A DNA stretch of 64,000 nt from Nocardioides sp. TF02-7 (GCF_022437945.1 NZ_CP092535.1:4216001-4280000); one strand, 5' to 3'; numbered from the stretch's first letter, positions 29,783-41,881 are shown. The notes: a model not told the origin generated them from the sequence alone. Numbers and translations: made by a program.

Positions 29783-29986
29783 TCAGGCGGTGCGCACCGC
29801 GCGGATGATCTTGCGCCGCAGCACCACCCGGCGGGTGCCGTCAGGGGTGATCCGCACCCGGTCGAGCTCCCAGCCGCCCTGCTCGGCGCGCTCGACGAGC
29901 AGCTTGGTCACGACGCCGCGCGGGAACTCCCGGTTGAAGGTCACCTTGTCGTACTGCCACTCCACAGGGTTGCGGGACGGCCTCAT
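29783..29986 (-). CDS. DUF5703 family protein
   Basis: A 67-residue basic protein. VEWQYDKVTFNREFPRG, LVERAEQGGWELDRVRI and RRVVLRRKIIRA match the short actinobacterial DUF5703 family of unknown function. Its ATG overlaps the stop of the aldo/keto reductase gene (ATGA), so the two are translationally coupled. Confidence 0.8.
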   Translation of the reverse strand: MRPSRNPVEWQYDKVTFNREFPRGVVTKLLVERAEQGGWELDRVRITPDGTRRVVLRRKIIRAVRTA

Positions 29987-30937
29987 GCACCACCCTCCGA
30001 GACGTCGTCGAGCGCGTGCCGGATCTCCGGCGGCAGCGCACGGTCCTCGGCGTCGAGCGCGGCCTTGAGCTGCGTGGCCGTGCGGGGCCCGATGATCGGG
30101 GCGGTCACGCCGGGCGCGTCCCGCACCCAGACCAGCGCCACCTCCAGCGGGGTCCAGCCCAGGCCGTCGGCCGCGCGGACCACCGCCTCGACGACCCGGC
30201 GACCGCGCTCGTCGAGGTACTGCTCGATCTTCCCGGCCGCGTCGGAGGCGCCCCGGGAGTCGGCCGGGATGCCGGTGCGGTACTTGCCGGTGAGCACCCC
30301 CCTTGCCGAGCGGGGAGTAGGGGAGGACGCCGAGCCCGGTCGCCCGCGCCGCCGGTAGCACCTCGTCCTCGACGGCCCGGTTGACCAGGGAGTACTCCAC
30401 CTGGGTGGACGCGATCGGCGCCCGGCCGGGCACCGCGCGCTGCCAGGTCGCGGCCTGGGCGGTCTGCCAGCCGGCGTAGTTGGAGATGCCGACGTACGCC
30501 GCCCGGCCGCTCGCCACGGCGGTGTCGAGGGCGGCGAGCGTCTCGTCCAGCGGGGTCGTCTCGTCCCAGACGTGCATCTGCCACAGGTCGACGTGGTCGA
30601 CGCCGAGCCGCTCCAGCGACCGGTCGAGGCAGGACAGCAGGTAGCCGCGGGAGGTGTCGTAGACCCGCTCGCCGCGGCGGGAGCCCGAACCCGGCCTTGG
30701 TCGCCACCACCACCTCGTCGCGCGGGACGACCTCGCCGAGGAGCCGGCCGAGCATCTCCTCCGAGGAGCCGGCACCGTAGACGTGGGCGGTGTCGACGAA
30801 CGATGCCGCCGGCGTCGACGAAGGCGCGCAGCTGGTCGCGGGCCTCGTGCTCGTCGGTGGCCGTCCCCCAGGTCATCGTGCCGAGCCCGAGGCGCGACAC
30901 CTTCAGACCGGTGCTGCCGACGGGGGCGCTGCTGCAT
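29983..30937 (-). CDS. Aldo/keto reductase (four frameshifts)
   Basis: About 316 residues after correction. An (alpha/beta)8 NADPH-dependent reductase: VGSTGLKVSRLGLGTMTWG at the N-terminus, SFVDTAHVYGAGSSEEMLG with catalytic Asp and Tyr, VDLWQMHVWDETTPLDET with the active-site His, and the nucleotide-binding tail APIIGPRTATQLKAAL. Extra bases at ~30299, ~30686, ~30802 and ~30925 chop the gene, the highest density among the short genes. Substrate unknown. Start ATG 30937; coupled to DUF5703. Confidence 0.85.
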
Positions 30938-31011
30938 GGCCCCAACCTAGTCGGCGGCGCCGCCGGGGCGGCGTACGGCCCAGGCGTGTCCGATCCGTAG
31001 GATGCCTGCCC

Positions 31012-31854
31012 GTGGCGGACTACCTGCAGGCCCTCGTGCTCGGCGTGCTCCAGGGCCTCACCGAGTTCCTCCCGATCTCCAGCAGCGCCCACCTGCGGAT
31101 CTTCCCCGAGCTCGTCGGCTGGTGCGACGGCGCGGAGACCTGCGACCCCGGGGCGGCGTTCACCGCGGTGATCCAGATCGGCACGGAGGTCGCCGTGCTG
31201 CTGTACTTCCGCAAGGACATCTGGCGGATCGCCTCGACCTGGCTGCGGTCGCTGTTCAAGCCGGAGTACCGCGGCCACCTCGACGCACGGATGGGCTGGT
31301 TCGTCATCATCGGCTCGCTGCCGATCGTCATCCTCGGCGTGCTGTTCAAGTCGCGAATCGAGGACGACTTCCGCAACCTCTGGCTGATCGGCACCACCCT
31401 CGTCGTGTTCGGCGTCATCCTCGGGATCGCCGACCGCCTCGGCGGCACCGAGAAGCAGATCAAGCAGCTCACCCTGCGCGACGCGGCCCTCATGGGCGGC
31501 GCCCAGGCGATGGCGCTGGTGCCGGGCGTGTCGCGCTCCGGCGCGACGCTCTCGATGGGCCGGCTGCTCGGCTACGACCGGGAGGCGGCGACCCGGTTCG
31601 CGTTCCTGCTGGCGATCCCCGCCGTCGTCGGCGCCGGGCTGTTCGAGCTCAAGGAGATCCCGAACGGCGACAACGTCTACGGCTGGGGACCCACGCTCAC
31701 CGCCACCGTCGTCTCGTTCGTCGTCGGGTACGCCGCGATCGCCTGGCTGCTGCGCTACATCAGCCGCAACTCCTACACGCCGTTCGTCGTCTACCGGGTC
31801 CTGCTCGGCGGGCTGGTCCTGGTGCTGCTCGGCGCGGGCGTGCTGACCGCCTGA
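31012..31854 (+). CDS. uppP: Undecaprenyl-diphosphatase (bacitracin resistance protein)
   Basis: A 280-residue membrane protein with about eight transmembrane segments. It carries the two UppP signatures QGLTEFLPISSSAHLRI (residues ~15-31, catalytic Glu) and VPGVSRSGATLSMGRLLGYDRE (~170-191). It dephosphorylates undecaprenyl diphosphate to recycle the lipid carrier for peptidoglycan synthesis. GTG 31012 lies 8 nt after TAGGAT, probably another near-leaderless promoter. Confidence 0.95.
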   Translation: MADYLQALVLGVLQGLTEFLPISSSAHLRIFPELVGWCDGAETCDPGAAFTAVIQIGTEVAVLLYFRKDIWRIASTWLRSLFKPEYRGHLDARMGWFVIIGSLPIVILGVLFKSRIEDDFRNLWLIGTTLVVFGVILGIADRLGGTEKQIKQLTLRDAALMGGAQAMALVPGVSRSGATLSMGRLLGYDREAATRFAFLLAIPAVVGAGLFELKEIPNGDNVYGWGPTLTATVVSFVVGYAAIAWLLRYISRNSYTPFVVYRVLLGGLVLVLLGAGVLTA

Positions 31855-31867
31855 GGAGTCAGGTCGG

Positions 31868-32848
31868 TCAGAACCAGCCGGACCGCTTGAACAGGATCCA
31901 CAGCCCGGCCATCGTGCCGAGCATCAGCACCAGCGCGAACGGGTAGCCGAAGGTCCAGCCGAGCTCGGGCATGTGCTCGAAGTTCATGCCGTAGATCCCG
32001 GCGATCAGCGTGGGTACGACGACCAGCGCGGCGCCGGCGGAGATCCGGCGCATGTCGTCGTTCTGCTGCACCGAGATCCCTGCGAGGTGCGCCTCGAAGG
32101 CGCTCGACAGCAGCTGGTCGAGGGTGTCGACCGCCTCGGCGGCCACCGCGAGGTGGTCGGCGACGTCGTTGAAGAAGGGTGCGGCTTCGGGCGTGACGTG
32201 GGGTGCCGATCCCTCGGAGAACCGTCGCATCGGCTCGCGGAGCGGCAGCACCGCCCGCCTGACCTCGGCGATCTCCCGCTTGAGCACGTAGATCCGGTTG
32301 GCGTCCTTGGTGCGCCGCTGGGAGAACACCGAGGCCTCGACCTCGTCGACGTCGGTCTGCAGCTCCTCGAGGACCGCGAGGTAGCCGTCGACGACGGTGT
32401 CGCACACGGCGTAGACCACGGCGGACGGTCCGTGGCTGAGGATCGTCTCCTGGTGCTCGAGCATGTGCCGGGCGTCCTTGAGCTCCGAGCCACGGCCGTG
32501 CCGGACCGTGACGACGAAGTCCGTGCCGCAGAACAGGTTGATCTCGCCGGTCTCGACCGCGTCGTCCTCGTCGACGTACCAGAGCGTCTTGAGGGCCAGG
32601 AACAGGCTGCCCTCGTAGACGTCGAGCTTGGGCCGCTGGTGGGCGACCACCGCGTCCTCGACCGCCAGCGGGTGCAGGCCGAACGCGTCGGCGACGCCGG
32701 AGAGCTCCTGCTGCCCGGGCTCGTAGAGCCCGACCCAGACGAAGCCTTGCCCGTCGGCGACGGCCGCCCGCAGCGCCGCGAAGTCGTCGGAGGGGCAGTC
32801 GACCGGGACCCGCTTGCCGTGGCGGTAGACGGCGCTGGCGACGATCAC
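31868..32848 (-). CDS. corA: Magnesium/cobalt transporter CorA family
   Basis: A 326-residue protein. A large cytosolic N-terminal domain (alpha/beta plus long helices, e.g. EVEASVFSQRRTKDANRIYVLKRE) is followed by two C-terminal transmembrane helices. The pore signature YGMNF is at residues ~284-288, followed by EHMPEL in place of the usual MPE loop, then a basic end (FKRSGWF). It forms a pentameric Mg2+ channel. Start ATG 32848. Convergent with uppP, 13 bp apart. Confidence 0.93.
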   Translation of the reverse strand: MIVASAVYRHGKRVPVDCPSDDFAALRAAVADGQGFVWVGLYEPGQQELSGVADAFGLHPLAVEDAVVAHQRPKLDVYEGSLFLALKTLWYVDEDDAVETGEINLFCGTDFVVTVRHGRGSELKDARHMLEHQETILSHGPSAVVYAVCDTVVDGYLAVLEELQTDVDEVEASVFSQRRTKDANRIYVLKREIAEVRRAVLPLREPMRRFSEGSAPHVTPEAAPFFNDVADHLAVAAEAVDTLDQLLSSAFEAHLAGISVQQNDDMRRISAGAALVVVPTLIAGIYGMNFEHMPELGWTFGYPFALVLMLGTMAGLWILFKRSGWF

Positions 32849-32876
32849 AGCACGACGGTAGTGCGCCCCGGGCCGA

Positions 32877-32882
32877 TACGCT
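32877..32882 (+). promoter_or_regulatory. -10 box of leaderless promoter (histidine phosphatase gene)
   Basis: TACGCT ends 7 nt before ATG 32890; there is no Shine-Dalgarno. Confidence 0.45.
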
Positions 32883-32889
32883 CGCCGGC

Positions 32890-33607
32890 ATGGCGACCGT
32901 CATCCTCGTGCGGCACGGGCGCACCACGGCCAACGCCGGCGGGGGTGCTCGCCGGCCGGCTGCCCGGCGTACGTCTCGACGACACCGGGCACACCCAGGT
33001 GCAGCTCACCGCGGAACGGGTCGCGGCGGTCCCGGTCGCCGCGATCGTCACGAGCCCGCAGGAGCGCTGTCGCCAGACCGCCCGCGCCATCGCGAAGGCA
33101 CAGCCCGGCGACGTGCGGCCCGCCACCGAGCGCGGCCTCGCCGAGTGCGACTACGGCGAGTGGCAGGGGCGCTCGCTGCGCGAGCTGGCCAAGGAGAAGC
33201 TGTGGGCCACCGTGCAGCGCCAGCCCTCGGCCGCCGTGTTCCCGGGCGGCGAGGCCATGGTGACCATGCAGCACCGGGCCGTGGAAGCCGTACGCCGCCA
33301 CGACGCGGCCGTGACGGCCGAGCACGGCCCCGGCGCGGTCTGGGTGGCCGTCAGCCACGGCGACATCATCAAGGCGGTGCTGGCCGACGCGCTGGGGATG
33401 CACCTCGACCTGTTCCAGCGGATCAACGTCGACCCGGCGTCGGTGTCGGTGGTGCAGTACACCCCCGACCGGCCGTACGTCCTCGCCACCAACACCAGCG
33501 GCGGCGACCTCTCCTGGCTGGCCCGGCCGACGCGGCGGCGGTCGCGGAAGACCGGGGCCGCGGTCGGCGGCGGAGCCGGGCCGGACCCGGTGACCGAGGG
33601 CTCGTAG
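32890..33607 (+). CDS. Histidine phosphatase (phosphoglycerate mutase) family protein (one frameshift)
   Basis: About 238 residues after correction. The RHG motif VILVRHGRTTAN carries the phospho-accepting His (residue ~9). TSPQERCRQTARAIA, LAECDYGEWQGRSLRELA and the second catalytic His in WVAVSHGDIIKAVLAD complete the branch-2-like set. This is the actinobacterial MSMEG_4193-type phosphomutase family, usually next to DUF3090 and SCO1664-type genes, as here. An extra G at ~32943 shifts the frame after TANAGG. Substrate unknown. Confidence 0.87.
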
Positions 33608-33628
33608 GCGCTCGCTGGGCCGGGCTCC

Positions 33629-33634
33629 TAGGCT
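33629..33634 (+). promoter_or_regulatory. -10 box of leaderless promoter (DUF3090 gene)
   Basis: TAGGCT ends exactly 6 nt before ATG 33641. Confidence 0.55.
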
Positions 33635-33640
33635 GGCCCC

Positions 33641-34231
33641 ATGCCGATCGTCCACGCCTTCGACCCGCCCGAGCGCTTCGTCGCCGGCACCGTCGGCGAG
33701 CCGGGCGCCCGCACCTTCTTCCTGCAGGCGCGCGAGGGCACGCGGGTCGTCACCGTGGCCCTCGAGAAGCAGCAGGTCGCGGCGCTGGCCGAGCGGATCG
33801 ACGAGCTCCTCGACGAGGTGATGAACGAGGCGCGCACCAGCACCGTCATCCCCGCGGTCGCGCCGCTCGGGCTCACCGACGAGGACCCGCTCGACCTCCC
33901 GATCCAGGAGGAGTTCCGCGCCGGGACGATGACGCTGTCGTGGGACCCCGCCGGCGAGCGGGTGGTGATCGAGGTCTTCCCGGTCGGCGAGGAGCTGGTC
34001 GGCCTGTCGGAGGGCGATCCCGAGGACCTCGCCCCCGACCAGGAGGACGAGGAGGAGCCCACCGAGGTGCTCGTGGTGCGGATCGACGCCGCCCACGCCC
34101 GGGCGTTCGTGCAGCGGGCGGCGAAGGTCGTCGGCGCCGGTCGGCCCGACTGCCCGTTCTGCGGACAGCCGATCGACCCCGACGGACACCTCTGCGTCCG
34201 GGCCAACGGCTTCCGCCGCCGGCCCGAGTGA
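33641..34231 (+). CDS. DUF3090 family protein
   Basis: A 196-residue acidic protein. The N-terminus IVHAFDPPERFVAGTVGEPGARTFFLQA and the C-terminal DCPFCGQPIDPDGHLCVRANGFRR, with a Cys-x2-Cys...His...Cys zinc-ribbon-like end, identify the actinobacterial DUF3090 family. It is part of a conserved trio with the histidine phosphatase and the SCO1664-type gene. The function is unknown. The cytosolic zinc ribbon suggests RNA or protein binding (inference). Confidence 0.88.
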   Translation: MPIVHAFDPPERFVAGTVGEPGARTFFLQAREGTRVVTVALEKQQVAALAERIDELLDEVMNEARTSTVIPAVAPLGLTDEDPLDLPIQEEFRAGTMTLSWDPAGERVVIEVFPVGEELVGLSEGDPEDLAPDQEDEEEPTEVLVVRIDAAHARAFVQRAAKVVGAGRPDCPFCGQPIDPDGHLCVRANGFRRRPE

Positions 34232-34249
34232 CCCGGCGGTGACCCGAGA

Positions 34250-34993
34250 GTGAGCGGCCTCGAGCTGCGCGGGCGGATCATGCCCGCGTCCAACGCGACG
34301 TTCCTGGCCGAGCTCGAGGGCCGCGAGGTGGTCTACAAGCCGATCGCGGGGGAGCGGCCGCTCTGGGACTTCCCCGACGGCACTCTCGCCGGCCGGGAGG
34401 TGGCGGCGTACCTGCTGAGTGAGGCGACCGGCTGGCGGCTGGTGCCGCGCACCTGGCTCGGCGACGGCCCGCACGGCCCGGGGATGCTGCAGGAGTGGCA
34501 GCAGGTCGACCCCGACGACGAGGCGGTCACCCTGGTGCTGAGCGGCCGCACCCCCGAGGGCTGGCTCCCGGTCTTCGACGGCGTCGACGACCGCGACCGC
34601 GACGTCACCCTGGTCCACGAGGACTCGCCGACGCTGCGCCGCCTCGCGGTCTACGACGTGCTGGCCAACAACGCCGACCGCAAGGGCGGGCACGTGCTCG
34701 CGATGCCCGACGGCCACCGCTACGGCGTCGACCACGGCGTCACCTTCCACCACGAGGGCAAGCTGCGCACCGTGCTGTGGGGGTGGGCGGGGTCCCCGCT
34801 GCTCGACGAGGAGCGGGCGGTGGTCGAGCGGGTGCTGGACGCCCTGGGCGGCCAGCTGGGGGCGGAGCTGTCGGCCCACCTCACCGACCTCGAGCTGCAC
34901 GCACTCGAGCGCCGCGCCGCCCGGCTGCTGTCCGACGGGGTGCTGCCCGGCCCGAGCGACGGCTGGCCCGCCATCCCCTGGCCGCCGTTCTGA
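34250..34993 (+). CDS. SCO1664 family protein (PI3/4-kinase-like fold)
   Basis: A 247-residue protein. NATFLAELEGREVVYKPIAGERPLWDFPDGTLAGRE contains the Lys (VYKP) and Glu positions of a kinase N-lobe. VYDVLANNADRKGGHVL and YGVDHGVTFHHE hold the catalytic-loop Asp-Arg-Lys and the metal-binding Asp of phosphoinositide-kinase-like (HipA-distant) folds. It belongs to the SCO1664 family, which sits beside DUF3090 in many actinobacteria. No substrate is known. GTG 34250 is the start, 18 bp after the DUF3090 stop. Confidence 0.85.
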   Translation: MSGLELRGRIMPASNATFLAELEGREVVYKPIAGERPLWDFPDGTLAGREVAAYLLSEATGWRLVPRTWLGDGPHGPGMLQEWQQVDPDDEAVTLVLSGRTPEGWLPVFDGVDDRDRDVTLVHEDSPTLRRLAVYDVLANNADRKGGHVLAMPDGHRYGVDHGVTFHHEGKLRTVLWGWAGSPLLDEERAVVERVLDALGGQLGAELSAHLTDLELHALERRAARLLSDGVLPGPSDGWPAIPWPPF

Positions 34994-35011
34994 GCCGTGG
35001 GACCCCGCCGA

Positions 35012-35017
35012 TAGCAT
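35012..35017 (+). promoter_or_regulatory. -10 box of leaderless promoter (mshC)
   Basis: TAGCAT ends 7 nt before the mshC ATG at 35025. Confidence 0.5.
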
Positions 35018-35024
35018 CGGCCGC

Positions 35025-36263
35025 ATGCGCGCCTGGACCTCGCCGGAGATGCCGGCACTGCCCGTGGTGGCACCGCCGGTGGCGGTCCACGACACCGCCT
35101 CCGGCCGGGCGCTGACCACCACCTCCGACGGGCCGGCGCTGCTCTACGTCTGCGGCATCACCCCCTACGACGCCACCCACCTCGGCCACGCGGCGACGTA
35201 CGTCGGGTTCGACCTGCTCAACCGCGCGTGGCGCAACGCCGGGCGCGAGGTCCGCTACGTGCAGAACGTCACCGACGTCGACGACCCGCTGCTCGAGCGC
35301 GCCACGAAGGTCGGTGTCGACTGGGAGGAGCTGGCCGAGCGCGAGACCGAGCTGTTCCGCCAGGACATGCAGGCGCTGCGGGTGCTGGCGCCGGACGCCT
35401 ACATCGGGGCCGTGGAGTCGATCCCGCTGGCGGTCGACATGATCGAGCGGCTGCAGGCGGCCGGCGCCGTCTACCGGGTCGAGGACGACCTCTACTACTC
35501 CGTCGCCGCCGACCCCGCGTTCGGCGACGAGTCGGGCTACGACCGCGACACCATGCTGCGTCTCTTCGGGGAGCGCGGCGGCGACCCGGAGCGGGCGGGG
35601 AAGAAGGACCCGCTCGACCCCGTCGTGTGGCGCGGGGAGCGCGAGGGCGAGCCCTCGTGGGAGAGCCCGTTCGGCCGCGGCCGGCCCGGGTGGCACATCG
35701 AGTGCGCCGCGATCGCGCTCACCCACCTCGGTCCCACCGTCGACGTCCAGGGCGGCGGCAGCGACCTGGTGTTCCCGCACCACGAGATGTGCGCCGGGCA
35801 CGCGCAGGTCGCCACCGGTGCGCCGTTCGCCCGCGCCTACGTCCACGCGGGCATGGTCGGCTACGACGGCGAGAAGATGTCGAAGTCGCGCGGCAACCTG
35901 GTCTTCGTCTCGGCACTGCGCAACAGCGACATCGATCCGATGGCGATCCGGCTGGCGTTGCTGCGCCAGCACTACCGCTCCGACTGGGAGTGGACCGACG
36001 ACGGGCTGTGGCAGGCGGCCGACGACCTCGCGCAGTGGCGCCGCGCGCTCTCGCTCGGCGCGGGCGCGCCGGCGGGGCCGGTGGTCGAGGAGGTGCTCGC
36101 CGCGCTCGCCGACGACCTCGACGCGCCGCGGGCGACGGCCGCGGTCGACCGCTGGGTGGCGGCGACGCTCGGCACCGACGGCCTGGCCGACACCAGCGAC
36201 CGGGAGGCCGCGGTGACGCTGCTGCCGGTGCTCGACGCGGCGCTCGGGCTCAGCCTGGTCTAG
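35025..36263 (+). CDS. mshC: Cysteine--1-D-myo-inosityl 2-amino-2-deoxy-alpha-D-glucopyranoside ligase
   Basis: A 412-residue class I synthetase-like enzyme that joins cysteine to GlcN-Ins in mycothiol synthesis using ATP via a cysteinyl-adenylate. Motifs: zinc-ligand Cys43 in CGITPYDATHLGHA (the HIGH-type element HLGH at 52-55), GWHIECAAIALTHLG, FPHHEMCAGHAQ and the KMSKS loop at ~284-288. It is distinguished from CysRS by its short C-terminal region and the N-terminus MRAWTSPEMPALP, typical of MshC. The organism should therefore make mycothiol instead of glutathione. The leaderless start follows TAGCAT. Confidence 0.95.
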   Translation: MRAWTSPEMPALPVVAPPVAVHDTASGRALTTTSDGPALLYVCGITPYDATHLGHAATYVGFDLLNRAWRNAGREVRYVQNVTDVDDPLLERATKVGVDWEELAERETELFRQDMQALRVLAPDAYIGAVESIPLAVDMIERLQAAGAVYRVEDDLYYSVAADPAFGDESGYDRDTMLRLFGERGGDPERAGKKDPLDPVVWRGEREGEPSWESPFGRGRPGWHIECAAIALTHLGPTVDVQGGGSDLVFPHHEMCAGHAQVATGAPFARAYVHAGMVGYDGEKMSKSRGNLVFVSALRNSDIDPMAIRLALLRQHYRSDWEWTDDGLWQAADDLAQWRRALSLGAGAPAGPVVEEVLAALADDLDAPRATAAVDRWVAATLGTDGLADTSDREAAVTLLPVLDAALGLSLV

Positions 36264-36272
36264 CGCGAACCG

Positions 36273-37124
36273 CTACGCCGAGCCCTCACCGCGGCGCTTG
36301 AGGTACCGCTCGAACTCCCGCGCGATCGCCTCCCCGGACGCCTCGGGCAGGTCGGCGGTGTCGCGGGTCTCCTCAAGCGACCGCACGTAGTCGGCGACGT
36401 CCTCGTCCTCCTCGGCGAGCTCGTCGACACCGCGCTCCCAGGCCCGGGCGTCCTCCGGGAGGTCGCCGAGCGGGATGCTGGTCTCCAGCAGCTCCTCCAG
36501 CCGGCCGATCAGGGCGAGGGTGGCCTTCGGGCACGGCGGCTGCGCGACGTAGTGGGGCACCGCGGCCCAGTACGACGCCGCCGGGATGTCGAGCTTGGCG
36601 CAGGCGTCCTGCAGGACGCCGACGATGCCGGTCGGGCCCTCGTAGCTCGACTGCTCCAGCTTGAGCCGGTCGACCAGCTCCGGCTCGGTCGCGGTGCCGG
36701 ACACCGGGATCGGCCGGGTGTGGGGCGTGTCGGCCAGGAGCGCGCCGAGGGTCACCACCAGCTCGCCGCCGAGGTCGTCGACGGACGCCAGCAGTTCGGC
36801 GCAGAACCCGCGCCAGCGCATGTTGGGCTCGATCCCGCGGAGCAGGATGACGTCGCGGTCGAGACCGGGCGGGGAGGCCACCGCCACGTGGGTGCTCGGC
36901 CAGGTCAGCTTGCGGAACCCGTTGTCGTCGACGCCGACGGTCGGCCGGTTGACCTGGAAGTCGTAGTAGTCCTCCGGGTCGATCGCGGCCACGACCCGGG
37001 CGTCCCACACCCGCATCAGGTGGTCGACGACCGACGACGCGGCCTCGGCCGCGTCGTTCCACCCCTCGAACGCGGCGATGACGACCGGCCGGACCAGGTC
37101 GGGCGCGTCCTCGATCTGCATCAC
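36273..37124 (-). CDS. PAC2 family protein (proteasome-assembly-chaperone-like)
   Basis: A 283-residue protein. PVVIAAFEGWNDAAEAASSVVDHL, the GIEPNMRWRGFCAELL segment, VVTLGALLADTPHTRPIPVSGTA and VPHYVAQPPCPKATLALI are hallmarks of the actinobacterial PAC2 family. The name comes from weak similarity to eukaryotic proteasome assembly chaperone 2; the bacterial role is unproven. GTG 37124 is chosen over ATG 37121 because TAGGCT lies exactly 6 nt upstream of it. The C-terminus is acidic with a predicted helical tail. Confidence 0.85.
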   Translation of the reverse strand: MMQIEDAPDLVRPVVIAAFEGWNDAAEAASSVVDHLMRVWDARVVAAIDPEDYYDFQVNRPTVGVDDNGFRKLTWPSTHVAVASPPGLDRDVILLRGIEPNMRWRGFCAELLASVDDLGGELVVTLGALLADTPHTRPIPVSGTATEPELVDRLKLEQSSYEGPTGIVGVLQDACAKLDIPAASYWAAVPHYVAQPPCPKATLALIGRLEELLETSIPLGDLPEDARAWERGVDELAEEDEDVADYVRSLEETRDTADLPEASGEAIAREFERYLKRRGEGSA

Positions 37125-37130
37125 CCGTCG

Positions 37131-37136
37131 AGCCTA
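37131..37136 (-). promoter_or_regulatory. -10 box of leaderless promoter (PAC2 gene)
   Basis: TAGGCT on the minus strand, 6 nt before GTG 37124; it decides the start codon choice. Confidence 0.5.
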
Positions 37137-37224
37137 GCCCGCGCGCCGGTGCCGGCGCGGGCGCAGGGCCGACGGGGATCCGCCATCCGGGAAATCGTCG
37201 TGCGACCGGTGCGGCCGGTTAGGA

Positions 37225-37300
37225 TCGAGGGGCCGAGAGGCGTTGCAACGGACACCTGGAGATCGTGCACCCGGGTGGTCCGCCACGCTCGGCTGAGACC
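37225..37300 (+). ncRNA. Candidate SAH (S-adenosylhomocysteine) riboswitch upstream of metH
   Basis: The closing stem GCCGAG (37232-37237) pairs with CTCGGC (37288-37293). Just inside is AGGCGTTGCAACGG, close to the SAH-riboswitch core pattern (GAGGAGCGYUGCRACGG). An internal stem CGGACACC (37249-37256) pairs with GGTGGTCCG (37274-37282) with one bulge, and CCACGCTCGG matches the conserved 3' strand. It ends ~50 nt before the metH start. SAH riboswitches are ON switches of SAH-recycling and methionine-cycle genes, which fits metH. Not verified with a covariance model. Confidence 0.65.
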
Positions 37301-37341
37301 TTCTGGTTCCAAGGACGCCTTCCGTGACGGAAGGAGTGGGC

Positions 37342-41087
<3,746 letters not shown>

Positions 41088-41096
41088 TGCGCGCGG

Positions 41097-41561
41097 TCAG
41101 TAGCTGCCCTTGATCACGAAGTAGCTGCCCCGGATGGTGCCGGCGAGCTTCGACCGCTGCCGGACGAACTTGAACCGCTCGGCCAGCTCCTCGGGCACCT
41201 CCATCCCGTCGGAGAGCTTGAAGCCCACGGCACGCTTGCCGCCGTCCTCGAGCGTGTAGAGCACGTTGATCGACAGGCCCGACTCGTAGAACACGTAGGA
41301 CCACCGGACGCCGTCGACCTCGAGCTCGGTGGCCTCCAGCGGCTTCGAGGCGATCACGATGTCGCGCTCGTTCTTCAGGATGTCGTGGACCCGGTCGACG
41401 ACATCCGGCACCTCCGCGGCGGGCGCGACCGTGAAGTCGAGGTCGTGCTTGTTCTTGAAGTACCGGGCCTCGTTGGCCCGCAGGCCGGCGAGCGCGTCCG
41501 CGACCGGCGACGACTCGAGACCGGTGGTCGAGACGTCCTTGAAGTCGACGAGGTACGTCAT
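41097..41561 (-). CDS. Conserved hypothetical protein in ECF-sigma-associated operon
   Basis: A 154-residue soluble protein with no signal peptide or membrane segment. Features: N-terminal LVDFKDVSTTGLESSPVADALAG, a Lys/Asp-rich ARYFKNKHDLDFTV stretch, a central helix VVDRVHDILKNERDIVIAS, then beta-rich GVRWSYVFYESGLSINVLYTL and a basic tail ending VIKGSY. I do not recognise the family. It lies 12 bp downstream of the DUF1059 gene in the same direction, so both probably belong to the transcript starting at the ECF41-like promoter. Probably a stress or envelope-response protein, by context only. Confidence 0.65.
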   Translation of the reverse strand: MTYLVDFKDVSTTGLESSPVADALAGLRANEARYFKNKHDLDFTVAPAAEVPDVVDRVHDILKNERDIVIASKPLEATELEVDGVRWSYVFYESGLSINVLYTLEDGGKRAVGFKLSDGMEVPEELAERFKFVRQRSKLAGTIRGSYFVIKGSY

Positions 41562-41573
41562 GGCCGGCTCCCC

Positions 41574-41810
41574 TCAGGCCTCGGGCAGCGCGGCGAAGCG
41601 CTGCTTGACGTCGGTGTACCAGCCCATCGCCTGCCGGGGGCGGCGCCACCGGCCCTTCATCGCCTCGCGGGCCGGGACGTGCGCGTCGTCGCCGGCCTTC
41701 ACGGCCTGCTTGAGGTGCTTGTCCTGCAGCTTGATGATCTGGTCGGCGGTGCCACCCTCGTGCGTGAGGTCGCACGGGCCTCCGAGGTCCTGGCAGGTCA
41801 TGGTCTTCAT
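41574..41810 (-). CDS. DUF1059-like small protein
   Basis: A 78-residue protein: MKTMTCQDLGGPCDLTHEG with two conserved Cys, then IIKLQDKHLKQAVKAGDDAHVPAREAM. This matches the small DUF1059 family, which usually has MKTMxCxxLGGxCD followed by a helical HxxxMH-type region. It is extended by ~25 residues at the C-terminus (WRRPRQAMGWYTDVKQRFAALPEA). Function unknown; often associated with oxidative or heavy-metal stress regulons. First gene of the minus-strand unit controlled by the ECF41-like promoter. Confidence 0.7.
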   Translation of the reverse strand: MKTMTCQDLGGPCDLTHEGGTADQIIKLQDKHLKQAVKAGDDAHVPAREAMKGRWRRPRQAMGWYTDVKQRFAALPEA

Positions 41811-41827
41811 GGCGGGTTCCTCACTTC

Positions 41828-41881
41828 TGGTCCGTTGTGGTCACACCCCGTGGTGGGGTGCGTCATCGTGGTGACGGACCA
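41828..41881. promoter_or_regulatory. Inverted repeat spanning the divergent promoter region
   Basis: TGGTCCGT (41828-41835) and ACGGACCA (41874-41881) are perfect 8-bp inverted arms. An inner CACCCC/GGGGTG pair lies around the plus-strand -35/-10 spacer. The arms flank the plus-strand promoter and overlap the minus-strand -10. Confidence 0.5.
41839..41864 (+). promoter_or_regulatory. ECF41-like promoter for the sigma factor gene
   Basis: -35-like GGTCACA (41839-41845), 15-bp spacer, -10-like CGTC (41861-41864). The ECF41 target motif is TGTCACA-n16-CGTC, so this matches at 6 of 7 plus 4 of 4 with a spacer one base short. It drives the sigma gene, suggesting autoregulation. Confidence 0.55.

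Noticed and set aside
35025..36263. Annotation of mshC as cysteinyl-tRNA synthetase
   Set aside because: The length of 412 residues, the N-terminus and the lack of the tRNA anticodon-binding C-terminal domain fit MshC.
37200..37341. Cobalamin riboswitch upstream of metH
   Set aside because: No B12-box-like sequence is seen and the leader is too short; the structure fits an SAH element better.
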